Source of the DNA: an uncultured Ruminococcus sp.
Lineage (GTDB): Bacteria > Bacillota > Clostridia > Oscillospirales > Ruminococcaceae
NCBI GenBank assembly: GCA_946621745.1
Contig: CAMOOV010000005.1
Location: 1 to 38,316, forward strand
Direction of reading: 5' to 3'
Length of the DNA: 38,316 nucleotides
Shown here: in pieces, positions 27,218 to 36,533 of the stretch
How positions within the stretch are numbered: position 1 is the first letter of the stretch
Layout: each line of letters starts with the position of its first letter
Notes under the pieces: model-generated
Databases searched by the model: none
The model's input: the letters and a program-made list of their open reading frames with translations, nothing else
Told to the model about the DNA's origin: nothing
Translations under genes and position numbers: made by a program

Positions 27218-27451
27218 ATGAGAGATTATCATGATCTGACTCCGAAAGAGAGATTCATCCGCACCTGCATTGCCGTGCCGGTCTGCTGGGCACTCATGAT
27301 CGGCATCTGGGTATTCTGCTCGAAGCATTTTATCCTCGGAACCGGCTGGATCATCAAATTTGCCGCTGCTGCCGTGATCATTGTGATCCTCAGCTTCTGG
27401 CAGCTCATCACGACCTTTCTGAAATGGAAGGATGACGAAAACAATTACTGA
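27218..27451 (+). CDS. Small membrane protein, two predicted TM segments
   Basis: 77 aa; hydrophobic CIAVPVCWALMIGIWVFC and WIIKFAAAAVIIVILSFWQLI. Confidence 0.65.
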   Translation: MRDYHDLTPKERFIRTCIAVPVCWALMIGIWVFCSKHFILGTGWIIKFAAAAVIIVILSFWQLITTFLKWKDDENNY

Positions 27452-27499
27452 ACGGCGCGCCGTCCGGTATCTACAATCTGAAAGCAAGAGGTATTGAAT

Positions 27500-28072
27500 A
27501 TGGAAACAAAATCTGTCATGATCGTCGGTGTCGGCGGACAGGGCTCCCTGCTCGCCAGCCGCATTCTCGGCAATGTTCTGCTCCAGCAGGGCTATGCCGT
27601 CAAGGTCAGTGAGGTTCACGGTATGTCGCAGCGCGGCGGCTCCGTTGTCACCTATGTCAAGTACGGCGATGCCGTCTACTCCCCGACCGTCGAGAAAGGC
27701 GAAGCGGATGTCATCATCTCCTTTGAGCTGCTCGAAGCGGCGCGCTGGGCAGGCTGTCTGAAAAAGGGCGGTCACATCGTCACATCCACGCAGACGCTTG
27801 ATCCGATGCCGGTTATCACCGGTGCGGCATCCTATCCGCAGGGCATCGTCGAAAACCTCAAGGGCATGGGCATTGATGTCACCGCTGTCGATGCACTCTC
27901 CCTCGCGGAGCAGGCCGGCAGTGCAAAGGCATCGAATGTCGTGCTGATGGGTGTTGTCTCGAAGAAAATGGAATTTGAGGAATCCGTCTGGCAGGAGGCA
28001 CTGAATCAGTGCGTGCCGGAGAAATTCATCGAGATGAACCGCAAGGCATTCGCACTCGGCAGAGAGGCATAA
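27500..28072 (+). CDS. iorB: Indolepyruvate oxidoreductase, beta subunit
   Basis: VMIVGVGGQGSLLASRILGNVLLQQGYAVKVSEVHGMSQRGGSVVTYVKYG; RBS agagg before ATG 27500. Confidence 0.92.
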   Translation: METKSVMIVGVGGQGSLLASRILGNVLLQQGYAVKVSEVHGMSQRGGSVVTYVKYGDAVYSPTVEKGEADVIISFELLEAARWAGCLKKGGHIVTSTQTLDPMPVITGAASYPQGIVENLKGMGIDVTAVDALSLAEQAGSAKASNVVLMGVVSKKMEFEESVWQEALNQCVPEKFIEMNRKAFALGREA

Positions 28073-28150
28073 GCCCTTCTGTTGCGCGGAAAACAGGACA
28101 ATACAGCCGATTGACTGTAAGCATATTTTATTTGGAAAGGAATGACCCCA

Positions 28151-29458
28151 ATGCCGAAGTACTGGCACGAGGACATTGAAACAATGTCCCGCGAAGACAT
28201 GAAAAAGCTCCAGGACGAGCGCCTCATCAAACAGGTACATCATGTCTACGAACACGTCCCCTATTACAGAGATCTCATGGACAAAAAAGGCGTCAAACCG
28301 GATGACATCCAGTCTGTAGACGATTTGCATAAGCTGCCGTTTCTCTCAAAAGCTGATCTGAGAGAAGCCTATCCCTTCGGACTGCTCGCAGTTCCGCTTT
28401 CGGACTGTGTACGCATCCAGTCCACGAGCGGCACGACCGGCAAGCGCGTTGTTGCATTCTATACACAGCATGACGTGGATCTCTGGGAGGACTGCTGTGC
28501 CAGAGCGATCACCGCTGCGGGCGGCGATGAAAACGATGTATGTCAGGTTGCATACGGCTACGGTCTTTTCACCGGCGGCGCAGGTCTGCACGGCGGCTCG
28601 CACAAGGTCGGCTGCCTGACGCTTCCCATGTCCTCCGGCAATACCGAGCGGCAGATCCAGTTCATGCGCGATCTCGGCGCAACGATCCTCTGCTGCACGC
28701 CGTCCTATGCTGCCTATATCGGCGAGACCCTGCACGAAATGGGACTGACATCCGACGATATCAAGCTGAAAGCCGGTATCTTCGGTGCAGAGCCGTGGAC
28801 AGAGGAAATGCGCAGGACAATCGAGCAGTCTCTCGGCATCAAGGCATATGATATCTTCGGCCTGACTGAGATTTCCGGCCCCGGCGTCGCATTTGAATGC
28901 GAGGAGCAGTCCGGTATGCACATCAACGAGGATCTCTTCCTGCCGGAGATTATTGACCCGGAGACCGGCGAGGTACTGCCGGAGGGAACCGTCGGTGAGC
29001 TTGTCTTTACTGCGCTGACTAAGGAAGCATTCCCGCTCCTGCGCTACCGCACACGCGATCTCTGCGTCCTCTCGCGGAAAAAATGCACCTGCGGCAGAAC
29101 GCTCATCAAAATGGCGAAGCCGATGGGCAGAAGCGATGATATGCTGATCATCCGCGGCGTCAATGTGTTCCCGTCGCAGATCGAGACCGTTCTCATTGAG
29201 CAGGGCTACAGCCCGAATTATCTCATCGAGGTCGATCGCAGGAATAATTCCGATACACTCGACATCAGCGTGGAGCTGACACCGGAGCAGTTCTCCGACA
29301 AGATCAAGGACATCCAGAACATGGAAAAATCGCTTGCAGCAGCGATCAAGACGATGCTCGGCATCAGCCCGAAGGTGCATCTGGTCTCTCCGAAGACCAT
29401 TACCCGCAGCGAGGGCAAGGCTGTCCGCGTCATCGACCGCCGCAAGCTGCATGACTGA
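28151..29458 (+). CDS. paaK: Phenylacetate-CoA ligase family protein
   Basis: IQSTSGTTGKRVVAFYTQHD, AYDIFGLTEISGPGVAFECEEQSGMHINEDLFLPEIIDPETGE, YRTRDLC, GRSDDMLIIRGVNVFPSQIE. Confidence 0.92.
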   Translation: MPKYWHEDIETMSREDMKKLQDERLIKQVHHVYEHVPYYRDLMDKKGVKPDDIQSVDDLHKLPFLSKADLREAYPFGLLAVPLSDCVRIQSTSGTTGKRVVAFYTQHDVDLWEDCCARAITAAGGDENDVCQVAYGYGLFTGGAGLHGGSHKVGCLTLPMSSGNTERQIQFMRDLGATILCCTPSYAAYIGETLHEMGLTSDDIKLKAGIFGAEPWTEEMRRTIEQSLGIKAYDIFGLTEISGPGVAFECEEQSGMHINEDLFLPEIIDPETGEVLPEGTVGELVFTALTKEAFPLLRYRTRDLCVLSRKKCTCGRTLIKMAKPMGRSDDMLIIRGVNVFPSQIETVLIEQGYSPNYLIEVDRRNNSDTLDISVELTPEQFSDKIKDIQNMEKSLAAAIKTMLGISPKVHLVSPKTITRSEGKAVRVIDRRKLHD

Positions 29459-29511
29459 TCTTCTGTCACAAATCATCATACTGATACAATGATTTCAAGG
29501 AGGGATCTTCT

Positions 29512-29946
29512 GTGAATACGATCAAGCAGCTCTCTGTTTTTGTGGAGAATCAGCCCGGCAAGCTCGCGGAGCTGACCCGTCTGATCGCCGATGCAGGCAT
29601 TGACCTGCGCACGCTGAGCCTTGCGGATACCCGCGATTTCGGCATTCTCCGCATCATCGTCAACAAGCCGGAAGAAGCCGAAAAGCTCCTCACCGATAAC
29701 GGCTGGATTTATAAGACCGCTGAGGTCATCGGCGTCAAGGTGCCTGACCGTCCGGGCGGCGTCGCGGATGTGCTGGAAGCGATCAATGCGGCCAATGTCA
29801 ATGTCGAATATATGTATGCATTCGTCAACCGTATACCCGGCAGAGCCGATACCGTTTTCCGTGTGGATGACATTGAAACAACGCTGAATGCGCTTCAGAA
29901 TGCCGGCATCGACATTCTCACGCCGGAGGAGGCATATACAATTTGA
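29512..29946 (+). CDS. Tandem ACT-domain protein
   Basis: GTG start; LSVFVENQPGKLAELTRLIADAGIDLRTLSL repeated as IGVKVPDRPGGVADVLEAINAANVNVEYMYAF. Confidence 0.9.
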   Translation: MNTIKQLSVFVENQPGKLAELTRLIADAGIDLRTLSLADTRDFGILRIIVNKPEEAEKLLTDNGWIYKTAEVIGVKVPDRPGGVADVLEAINAANVNVEYMYAFVNRIPGRADTVFRVDDIETTLNALQNAGIDILTPEEAYTI

Positions 29947-30000
29947 GCGTCAGCTGACCGCCGGAGCAGAACAGTTTTTCCTGTTTTCCGGTTCAGACAC

Positions 30001-30029
30001 TTGACAACTGCACAAAGATTGTGTATAAT
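30001..30029 (+). promoter_or_regulatory. Consensus sigma-A promoter
   Basis: TTGACA (30001-30006)-17 bp-TATAAT (30024-30029). Confidence 0.88.
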
Positions 30030-30119
30030 AATACTATAAGGATATCTGCGGAAACCCGTACCGCAGAATCAATATGCAGGGCGATCGCAGCTGCTCTGCA
30101 ATCAGAAGGAGTGTTGTTT

Positions 30120-30560
30120 ATGAGCATCTTTGACAAAGTCTCTGACATGGGACGCGGTCTGAGCGAAAAGGCTTCCAATGTCTCTGAGGTCAGCAATCTC
30201 AAGCGTAAAATCCTCTATGAAGAGGAAAGAATCGTGGAGATCTTCGCCGATCTCGGCAAAAAGTATTATAAGAACCCCGATGAGGATCCGGCTGTTTTCC
30301 GCGCACTCTGCGAGGATATTGACGCCCGCCGCCGCCGCATCAAAAAAATGAAGTTCGAGCTGAACACGCTCCGCGGATACAAAATGTGCCCGAAGTGCGA
30401 TGCTGAAAACAGCGAGAAGAACATCTTCTGCGGTGTCTGCGGTGCCCGCCTTCCCGATCCGGAGGACGAGGATTTCACCTCCCTCGAAGAGAACGATTAC
30501 TACACCGAGACCAGCAATCAGTTCTTCAATGCGGACAGCACCGGCAATATCGGTATCTGA
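30120..30560 (+). CDS. Helical protein with zinc ribbon, unknown function
   Basis: CPKCDAENSEKNIFCGVCGARLP zinc ribbon; ATG 30120 with RBS aaggag. Confidence 0.8.
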   Translation: MSIFDKVSDMGRGLSEKASNVSEVSNLKRKILYEEERIVEIFADLGKKYYKNPDEDPAVFRALCEDIDARRRRIKKMKFELNTLRGYKMCPKCDAENSEKNIFCGVCGARLPDPEDEDFTSLEENDYYTETSNQFFNADSTGNIGI

Positions 30561-30580
30561 ACACAATTCATTTCATATAT

Positions 30581-30619
30581 CTGCCCCGAAGCGTTTCAAA
30601 GCGCCTCGGGGCAGTTTTT
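30581..30619 (+). terminator. Intrinsic terminator
   Basis: ctgccccga...tcggggcag followed by ttttt. Confidence 0.88.
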
Positions 30620-30636
30620 GTATATCATGCACACAC

Positions 30637-30662
30637 AGCCTGTACTTCGGTACAGGCTTTTC
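30637..30662 (+). terminator. Second tandem terminator-like hairpin with TTCG tetraloop
   Basis: agcctgtac-ttcg-gtacaggct-tttct. Confidence 0.75.
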
Positions 30663-30724
30663 TGCTTCTAATGCAGCCTTGTCCCGCATAGGATATACCA
30701 AGACAGACGAAAGGCGGTCATCTT

Positions 30725-31660
30725 ATGACAGTCAGAACCAAATTCCGAGAGACACTCCCCTATTTTCCTGCCGAGATCCGGCAGCCGCTCAGCCGCATTC
30801 CGGCAGAACAGACAGCGGAGATCCGCGAGCTGCGGCTTCGCATCGGCAAAAGTGTACAGGCCGTCATGCAGGGCGGCGCGATGACCGTTACGAAGGACGG
30901 CACACTCGCCTCCCTCTCTGCGGAAGGGATCCCCGTCAGCCGACAGCTCATAGATACTGTATTCCAGAATCTCTGCTCGCATTCGATCCACAGCTGGCAG
31001 CCTGCAATTCGGCAAGGATTTATCACGATACACGGCGGCAGCAGAGTCGGCATCTGTGGGACTGCCGTCATACAGGACGGCCGCCTCGAAACCGTCCGGC
31101 AGATCAGCAGCCTGAATATCCGGATCGCTTCGGAGCGGATTGGCTGCGCAGAGGCTTTGCTCCGCAATCCGGCTATACATCCGGAGCGCGGCGGACTGCT
31201 GATCGCAGGCGCACCTGCTTCCGGAAAAACAACGATCCTGCGTGATATTGCGCGGATACTCAGCGCATCGCATCCGGTTACACTGCTGGATTCTCGCGGT
31301 GAGCTTGCGGCTGTACAAAACGGAATGCCGCAGTTCGAGCTCGGTGCGCAGACAGATATCCTCGACGGCTATCCGAAGGCAGAGGGCGTTGAGATCGCAG
31401 TGCGCGTCATGTCTCCGGATATACTGATCTGCGACGAAATCGGCTCGGCTGATGAGGCGGATGCGCTGATTGGCTCGCTGCATACGGGTGTGCAGATCAT
31501 TGCATCCGCACACGCGGGCAGTCTCGCTTCACTCCGGCAGCGTCCGCAAATCAACAGGCTGATCGAATCCGGCGCGTTCCGGACAGCGGTTCTGCTCGGC
31601 TCCGGCAATCAGTGCGGACAGGTTCTCAAAACAATCTCATTGCGGGTCGATGCCGGATGA
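30725..31660 (+). CDS. spoIIIAA: Stage III sporulation protein AA (ATPase)
   Basis: AGAPASGKTTILRDIARIL Walker A; LICDEIGSADEADAL; position first in a spoIIIA operon. Confidence 0.92.
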   Translation: MTVRTKFRETLPYFPAEIRQPLSRIPAEQTAEIRELRLRIGKSVQAVMQGGAMTVTKDGTLASLSAEGIPVSRQLIDTVFQNLCSHSIHSWQPAIRQGFITIHGGSRVGICGTAVIQDGRLETVRQISSLNIRIASERIGCAEALLRNPAIHPERGGLLIAGAPASGKTTILRDIARILSASHPVTLLDSRGELAAVQNGMPQFELGAQTDILDGYPKAEGVEIAVRVMSPDILICDEIGSADEADALIGSLHTGVQIIASAHAGSLASLRQRPQINRLIESGAFRTAVLLGSGNQCGQVLKTISLRVDAG

Positions 31661-32148
31661 AGCTGCTCGGTGTCATGCTGATCCTCTGCGCAGGAACACT
31701 TTGCGGCGGTGCAGCCGCCCGCAGTCTCTCTGCATATCCTGCAAGGCTGCGGCTGCTGCGCCAAATGGTCACAGCTATGATAACAGAGCTTCGCGGGACG
31801 CTTCCGCTGACTGCGGATCTGATCCGCGATACTGCTGCTATACCGGACTATGCGCAGCTTTTCTTTTTACAGACGGCAGCGCGGAATGCAGATCAATTCC
31901 CTTACTGCTGGCGCGATGCAGTCCGGAATGACCGCTCGCTGACACCGGAGGAACGCGCTGTTCTTTTAACCGTCGGAGATACCCTCGGCAGCAGCACGCT
32001 CGACGGTCAGGTCGCAGCGCTGGAGCTTTGTCTCGAACGGCTCGGCGCGATGCAGTCCGCTGCCGAGATCTGCTGCGGAAAAAAAGCACCTGTTTGCCGG
32101 AGCATCGGCATTCTCGGCGCCCTGTTTTTCTCGATCCTCCTGCTGTAA
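31657..32148 (+). CDS. spoIIIAB: Stage III sporulation protein AB
   Basis: MKLLGVMLILCAGTLCGGAAARSL..., ATGA overlap with spoIIIAA. Confidence 0.85.
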   Translation: MKLLGVMLILCAGTLCGGAAARSLSAYPARLRLLRQMVTAMITELRGTLPLTADLIRDTAAIPDYAQLFFLQTAARNADQFPYCWRDAVRNDRSLTPEERAVLLTVGDTLGSSTLDGQVAALELCLERLGAMQSAAEICCGKKAPVCRSIGILGALFFSILLL

Positions 32149-32172
32149 ATTTGCTGAAACGGAGCTGTTTGC

Positions 32173-32370
32173 ATGAACATCGACCTGATATTCAAGGTCG
32201 CCGGCATCGGCATTATCGTCGCCGTCCTGAATCTTGTCCTGAAACGCGCCGAACGCGAGGAGCAGGCGATGCTCACAACCCTCGCCGGACTGATCGTCGT
32301 GCTGATGCTTGTCATTTCGGAGATCCAGACGCTGTTCGATACGGTCAAATCGGTATTCGGATTATGGTGA
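32173..32370 (+). CDS. spoIIIAC: Stage III sporulation protein AC
   Basis: 65-aa membrane protein MNIDLIFKVAGIGIIVAVLNLVLKRAEREEQAMLTTLAGLIVVLMLV. Confidence 0.9.
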   Translation: MNIDLIFKVAGIGIIVAVLNLVLKRAEREEQAMLTTLAGLIVVLMLVISEIQTLFDTVKSVFGLW

Positions 32371-32777
32371 CGGCATTGCAGATTGCAGGACTTTCTGTCA
32401 CAGCGGTTCTGATTGCGAAGCTGCTTCGCCGCTATGCCGAAGAGCAGGCCATGCTGCTGACACTTCTGGTCTCCGCAGCGCTGACGGCGGCTGCGGTCAC
32501 GGCCATGACGCCGATCCTCAATGAGATCGACGGACTGCTGACTGCGGGCGGGCTGTCGCCCGATCAGACTGCCTGCATCGCAAAATCAGCAGGTATCTGC
32601 ATTGTCACGCAGCTTGCTGCGGATGTCTGCAAGGACGGCGGGGAATCTGCTGCGGCATCTGCTGTCATGCTGACTGGTAAAATCGCGCTGATGCTGCTTG
32701 CGATCCCGCTGCTGAAGCCGCTTTTGTCGATCGTCAGGGAGGTGCTGTCATGCGTTTCCGGATTCGGATTATCATAA
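32364..32777 (+). CDS. spoIIIAD: Stage III sporulation protein AD
   Basis: MVTALQIAGLSVTAVLIAKLLRRYAEEQAMLLTLLVSAAL...; overlaps spoIIIAC. Confidence 0.88.
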   Translation: MVTALQIAGLSVTAVLIAKLLRRYAEEQAMLLTLLVSAALTAAAVTAMTPILNEIDGLLTAGGLSPDQTACIAKSAGICIVTQLAADVCKDGGESAAASAVMLTGKIALMLLAIPLLKPLLSIVREVLSCVSGFGLS

Positions 32778-33874
32778 TGCTGCTGCTCATGATAACCGCG
32801 CTGGCTGCGGGGATTCCCTGCGCCGCGGAGAGCGATCCGGCGGACAGGCTGCGCGATGCAGCAGATAATATTGAAATACCGGAAGCCGCACAGCCGTATC
32901 TGACGGAATCCGGTCTTTCCTCATCGGATCCGGAATCGCTGCTGACGATCTCTCCCTCGGAAATGCTGCAAACCGTTCTGCATACGGCGGCAGATGAAGC
33001 GGCTGCACCGCTCCGGCTCTGCGGCACACTGCTCGCGCTGACCGTCCTGACGACGGTTCTCAGCAGTCTGAATGATGCGGCGGCGCATCCCTCAATGAAG
33101 TCGCTGTTTGATGCGGTCGGGACGCTGCTCTGCGTGACAGCAGCGGCATCTCCGCTCTGTACCTGTCTCATCCGGACGGCCGATGCATTTCAGACGGGAC
33201 GCGTATTCATGGGCAGCTATGTTCCGGTATTTGCGGCATTCATCGCAGCGGGCGGTTCCGTCGCAGGCGGCGCGGCCTATCAGATCTTCGTGCTGTTCCT
33301 GACGGAGACAATCATGCAGATTGCAGGCGGGATTTTATTTCCGCTGCTGCAAATGGCTGCTGCACTCGGCATTGTTGATGCGGTCAATCCGAAGCTGCAT
33401 CTCGGCTGCTTTGTCTCCGGCATTCACAAGGGCGTGACATGGCTGCTCGGCTTTCTCATGGCGCTGTTCTCCGCGCTGCTGTCCGTCCGGAGCTTTGCAG
33501 CATCTGCGGCCGATTCGCTTGCGGCAAAATCGTTGAAGCTCATCACATCCAGCGCTGTTCCCGTGATCGGCGGCGCTGTTTCCGATGCATACGGTACCGT
33601 ACAGGGCAGCATCCGGCTGCTGCGCAACGGCGTCGGCGGAATCGGGATTCTCGTCATTCTCTGGCTCGTGCTGCCGCCGATGCTCTCACTGATCCTCTAC
33701 CGGCTGGTCTACTGGCTGATGCAGTTTCTCGCGGAAACTGCGGGCGCATCGTCAATGGCAAAGCTCTATCACAATATGCTGGACATTCTCTCGGCGGCCT
33801 TCGCGCTGCTGTTCTGCTTCGCAGTCATGCTGATCTTTTCCAGCGCGATCATGCTGCTGCTTCTCGGAAATTAG
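32750..33874 (+). CDS. spoIIIAE: Stage III sporulation protein AE
   Basis: Large polytopic membrane protein in syntenic position. Confidence 0.9.
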   Translation: MRFRIRIIIMLLLMITALAAGIPCAAESDPADRLRDAADNIEIPEAAQPYLTESGLSSSDPESLLTISPSEMLQTVLHTAADEAAAPLRLCGTLLALTVLTTVLSSLNDAAAHPSMKSLFDAVGTLLCVTAAASPLCTCLIRTADAFQTGRVFMGSYVPVFAAFIAAGGSVAGGAAYQIFVLFLTETIMQIAGGILFPLLQMAAALGIVDAVNPKLHLGCFVSGIHKGVTWLLGFLMALFSALLSVRSFAASAADSLAAKSLKLITSSAVPVIGGAVSDAYGTVQGSIRLLRNGVGGIGILVILWLVLPPMLSLILYRLVYWLMQFLAETAGASSMAKLYHNMLDILSAAFALLFCFAVMLIFSSAIMLLLLGN

Positions 33875-34345
33875 GTGATATATACGGATCAGATACGCAC
33901 AGCCGTTCTCGCGGCCTGCTGCACGGCGATCGGCCTGACAGCGGCGGAATATATCGTTCCGCTGGAGAAATTTGAAAAGCAGATCCGGCTGATCTTTGCA
34001 GTTATCATGATGACAGTTATCCTTACGCCGCTGACAAAGATCACCGGCGGCATGGTATCCGAAATACCGGAAACACAGCTTACCGCAGAGGATATTACCG
34101 AAAATGCGAAACGGATGCAGGAGCAGGCTGCTGCTGAGAGCATCCGCACGGCACTCAATCACGCATTGACGGAAAAAGAATCCGGCTGCACCGTAGAATC
34201 CGTCATCGTGCATATTCCGGAGACCGGCGGCATAGATATCATTGAGGTCAAAGTGACCGGCAATCTGCTGACCGGCACCGTCTGTCTGCGGGAATGGCTC
34301 GGAGATTCTGTCACGATCACGGAGGGAGGCGAACCCGATGCCTGA
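33875..34345 (+). CDS. spoIIIAF: Stage III sporulation protein AF
   Basis: GTG start; two TM segments then a soluble domain; syntenic. Confidence 0.8.
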   Translation: MIYTDQIRTAVLAACCTAIGLTAAEYIVPLEKFEKQIRLIFAVIMMTVILTPLTKITGGMVSEIPETQLTAEDITENAKRMQEQAAAESIRTALNHALTEKESGCTVESVIVHIPETGGIDIIEVKVTGNLLTGTVCLREWLGDSVTITEGGEPDA

Positions 34346-34886
34346 ATGGATCGTGCGGCTGCGGGGACGATTGACCGGAGACAACAGCATTCGCATCATC
34401 GTCATACTCGGTGCCGCCGGGATCGCGCTGATTCTGCTTTCCGGACTGCTGCCGAAGAAAAATGATGCAGCAAAGGAGCCGGAACCCGTTCCGATCACAG
34501 AAGCCGCTGCCGATCCGGATATCTACCGCATCCAGCTCGAAGAACGGCTCACTGTACTGCTTTCGCAAATGGAGGGTGTCGGGCAGGTCACGGTCATGGT
34601 GACGCTTGGCGGCTCCTCCGAACAGATCTTTGCGGAGGAGGTGAAAGCCTCCCGCAATCAGAACGGCGCACAGACCGAATCTGCACCCGTCCTGACACGC
34701 TCCGGCAATGCGGAATCCGCGCTCATCGCGCAGACAAAGTATCCGGCGGTCTGCGGTGCGGCGATCCTGTGCAGCGGCGGCAGTCATGCGGCAGTCCGTG
34801 AGCGCGTCACGCAGGCAGCAGCGGCTCTGCTCGGCATCCCGGCTGCAAATATCTATGTCGGAAAAGCATCCGGCACTGTCAACTGA
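34338..34886 (+). CDS. spoIIIAG: Stage III sporulation protein AG
   Basis: Single TM, LSQMEGVGQVTVMVTLGGSSEQIFAEE, syntenic. Confidence 0.88.
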   Translation: MPEWIVRLRGRLTGDNSIRIIVILGAAGIALILLSGLLPKKNDAAKEPEPVPITEAAADPDIYRIQLEERLTVLLSQMEGVGQVTVMVTLGGSSEQIFAEEVKASRNQNGAQTESAPVLTRSGNAESALIAQTKYPAVCGAAILCSGGSHAAVRERVTQAAAALLGIPAANIYVGKASGTVN

Positions 34887-34902
34887 AAGGAGAACATATC
34901 CC

Positions 34903-35508
34903 ATGAAAAAGCCCAGCATGATTATCGGAAAAAAGCAGCTCGTCCTGAGCGCTCTGACGCTGGTTCTCGGCGCAGCCGTTTATCTGAACTATGTCCTTGC
35001 AGGCGGAAACGGACTGATTCCGGCGGAGTCTTTCCGGGAAGGTGCAGAGACGGCCGCTTCGCCCGCAGCAGCAGATGATCTGCTCGATTACGGAACTGCC
35101 GAAATGGTCAATGCCGTTCCCGCTCAGGCGGATTATTTTGCGCAGGCAAGGCTTGATAAGCAGAGCAGCCGCGATTACGCCATACAGACACTCCAGAGCA
35201 TCATCGGCGGCGGCGACCTCAGCAATGACGAAATGGTGACAAATGCGATTGACGCGGTCAGTCTCTCCAAACAGATGAAAAGCGAGGCGGTCATCGAAAG
35301 CCTGATTCTTTCGCAGGGCTACCGTGATTGTGTCGTTTATCTCGACGGCGATACTGCCAAGGTCGTTGTGGAAAGTGACGGCCTCGATGCTGCACAGGCC
35401 GCCGCAATCAAGGAGATCGTCCTCACGGAATCCGAAGTTCCGGCAGAGGGCATCCGCATTTTCGAGGTCGCGGCTGAAGCACCGGCGGATGCCGTTCCCG
35501 CTGAGTAA
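34903..35508 (+). CDS. spoIIIAH: Stage III sporulation protein AH
   Basis: MIIGKKQLVLSALTLVLGAAVYLNY N-terminus, syntenic end of the spoIIIA operon. Confidence 0.88.
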   Translation: MKKPSMIIGKKQLVLSALTLVLGAAVYLNYVLAGGNGLIPAESFREGAETAASPAAADDLLDYGTAEMVNAVPAQADYFAQARLDKQSSRDYAIQTLQSIIGGGDLSNDEMVTNAIDAVSLSKQMKSEAVIESLILSQGYRDCVVYLDGDTAKVVVESDGLDAAQAAAIKEIVLTESEVPAEGIRIFEVAAEAPADAVPAE

Positions 35509-35624
35509 AGATATGAATGTATGAAAACAGGATGTACCAAGATCAAAAATATGGTATCCGAGCAGTGTTCGGCTTAGGTTTTAGACCATGCTGCAAAGCC
35601 GCAGAATTTATTTTACTCTATCCC

Positions 35625-35653
35625 TTGCACTTTTCATGATAATATGTTATAAT
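35625..35653 (+). promoter_or_regulatory. Sigma-A promoter upstream of the Asp23-family gene
   Basis: TTGCAC-17 bp-TATAAT (35648-35653). Confidence 0.75.
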
Positions 35654-35744
35654 AGGATATGTATATGTACAGACAGACGGCAGGCGAACTGCCGTCCGTC
35701 TGATTTTCCGTATTCAGTATTCAGCGCAAGGAGGACTCATAATT

Positions 35745-36089
35745 ATGAGCAATGAATATCCGAAGAAAGCATCAACAGCCGGAGATGTCCGGATCTCTGA
35801 AAATGTGATCCGTTCGATCGCTGCCGTTGCCGCAAAGGAAATCGAAGGCGTTGCCGATCTTGCAGAGGGCAAGGCCTCACTGTTCAGACCGTCTGCCGGC
35901 CCTGTCACAGTTCAGGTCGTCAATGATCTTGTTGAGATCACCGTCCGGCTGATCCTCGTGAACGGCTTCCGCCTGACAACCGTTGCAGAGCAGGTGCAGG
36001 AAAACATCAAGGAGAATGTGCAGAACATGACCGGTGTGATCGTCTCCAAGGTTCATGTGATCGCTTCCGATGTTTTGTTTGAAGATTAA
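35745..36089 (+). CDS. Asp23/Gls24 family envelope stress response protein
   Basis: ISENVIRSIAAVAAKEIEGVADLA... VNDLVEITVRLILVNGFRLTTVAEQVQENIKENVQNMTGV. Confidence 0.92.
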   Translation: MSNEYPKKASTAGDVRISENVIRSIAAVAAKEIEGVADLAEGKASLFRPSAGPVTVQVVNDLVEITVRLILVNGFRLTTVAEQVQENIKENVQNMTGVIVSKVHVIASDVLFED

Positions 36090-36107
36090 AGCCGAAAGGA
36101 ATAACAA

Positions 36108-36533
36108 ATGCCAGAATATACAAGACGGGAGATCCGTGACAGCGCAATGAAGCTGCTCTTTGAAACCACGCTGCGCGATGATCCGATCGAAGAGCTTTAC
36201 GCGATCGCTGAGGAGATCGACGAGATCATTGTCTGCAAACAGGTCAAAGAGCTGGTGGACGGTACGCTCGCGCACCGTGATACGCTTGATGCGGTCATCG
36301 AAAAGTACAGTCCCAAGCGCCAGATCTCCAGAATCTCCAAGCTGACGCTTTCAATTCTCCGGCTCGCAGTCTACGAGATCAACTACGATGACGGAACACC
36401 GACGAATGCTGCAATTTCCGAAGCCGTTTCGCTTGCTGAAACCTATAGCTGCAACGGGGATGATGTGCGGTTCGTCAACGGGCTTCTCGGTGCCTATGCG
36501 CGTGATCTCCAAAAAGCGGATGCTGAGACATGA
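36108..36533 (+). CDS. nusB: Transcription antitermination factor NusB
   Basis: TRREIRDSAMKLLFE...ISRISKLTLSILRLAVYEINYDDGTPTNAAISEAVSLAETY. Confidence 0.92.
   Translation: MPEYTRREIRDSAMKLLFETTLRDDPIEELYAIAEEIDEIIVCKQVKELVDGTLAHRDTLDAVIEKYSPKRQISRISKLTLSILRLAVYEINYDDGTPTNAAISEAVSLAETYSCNGDDVRFVNGLLGAYARDLQKADAET

Noticed and set aside
27059-29479. Long minus-strand ORFs opposite iorB and paaK
   Set aside because: Shadow ORFs produced by codon bias; the sense genes have strong motifs.
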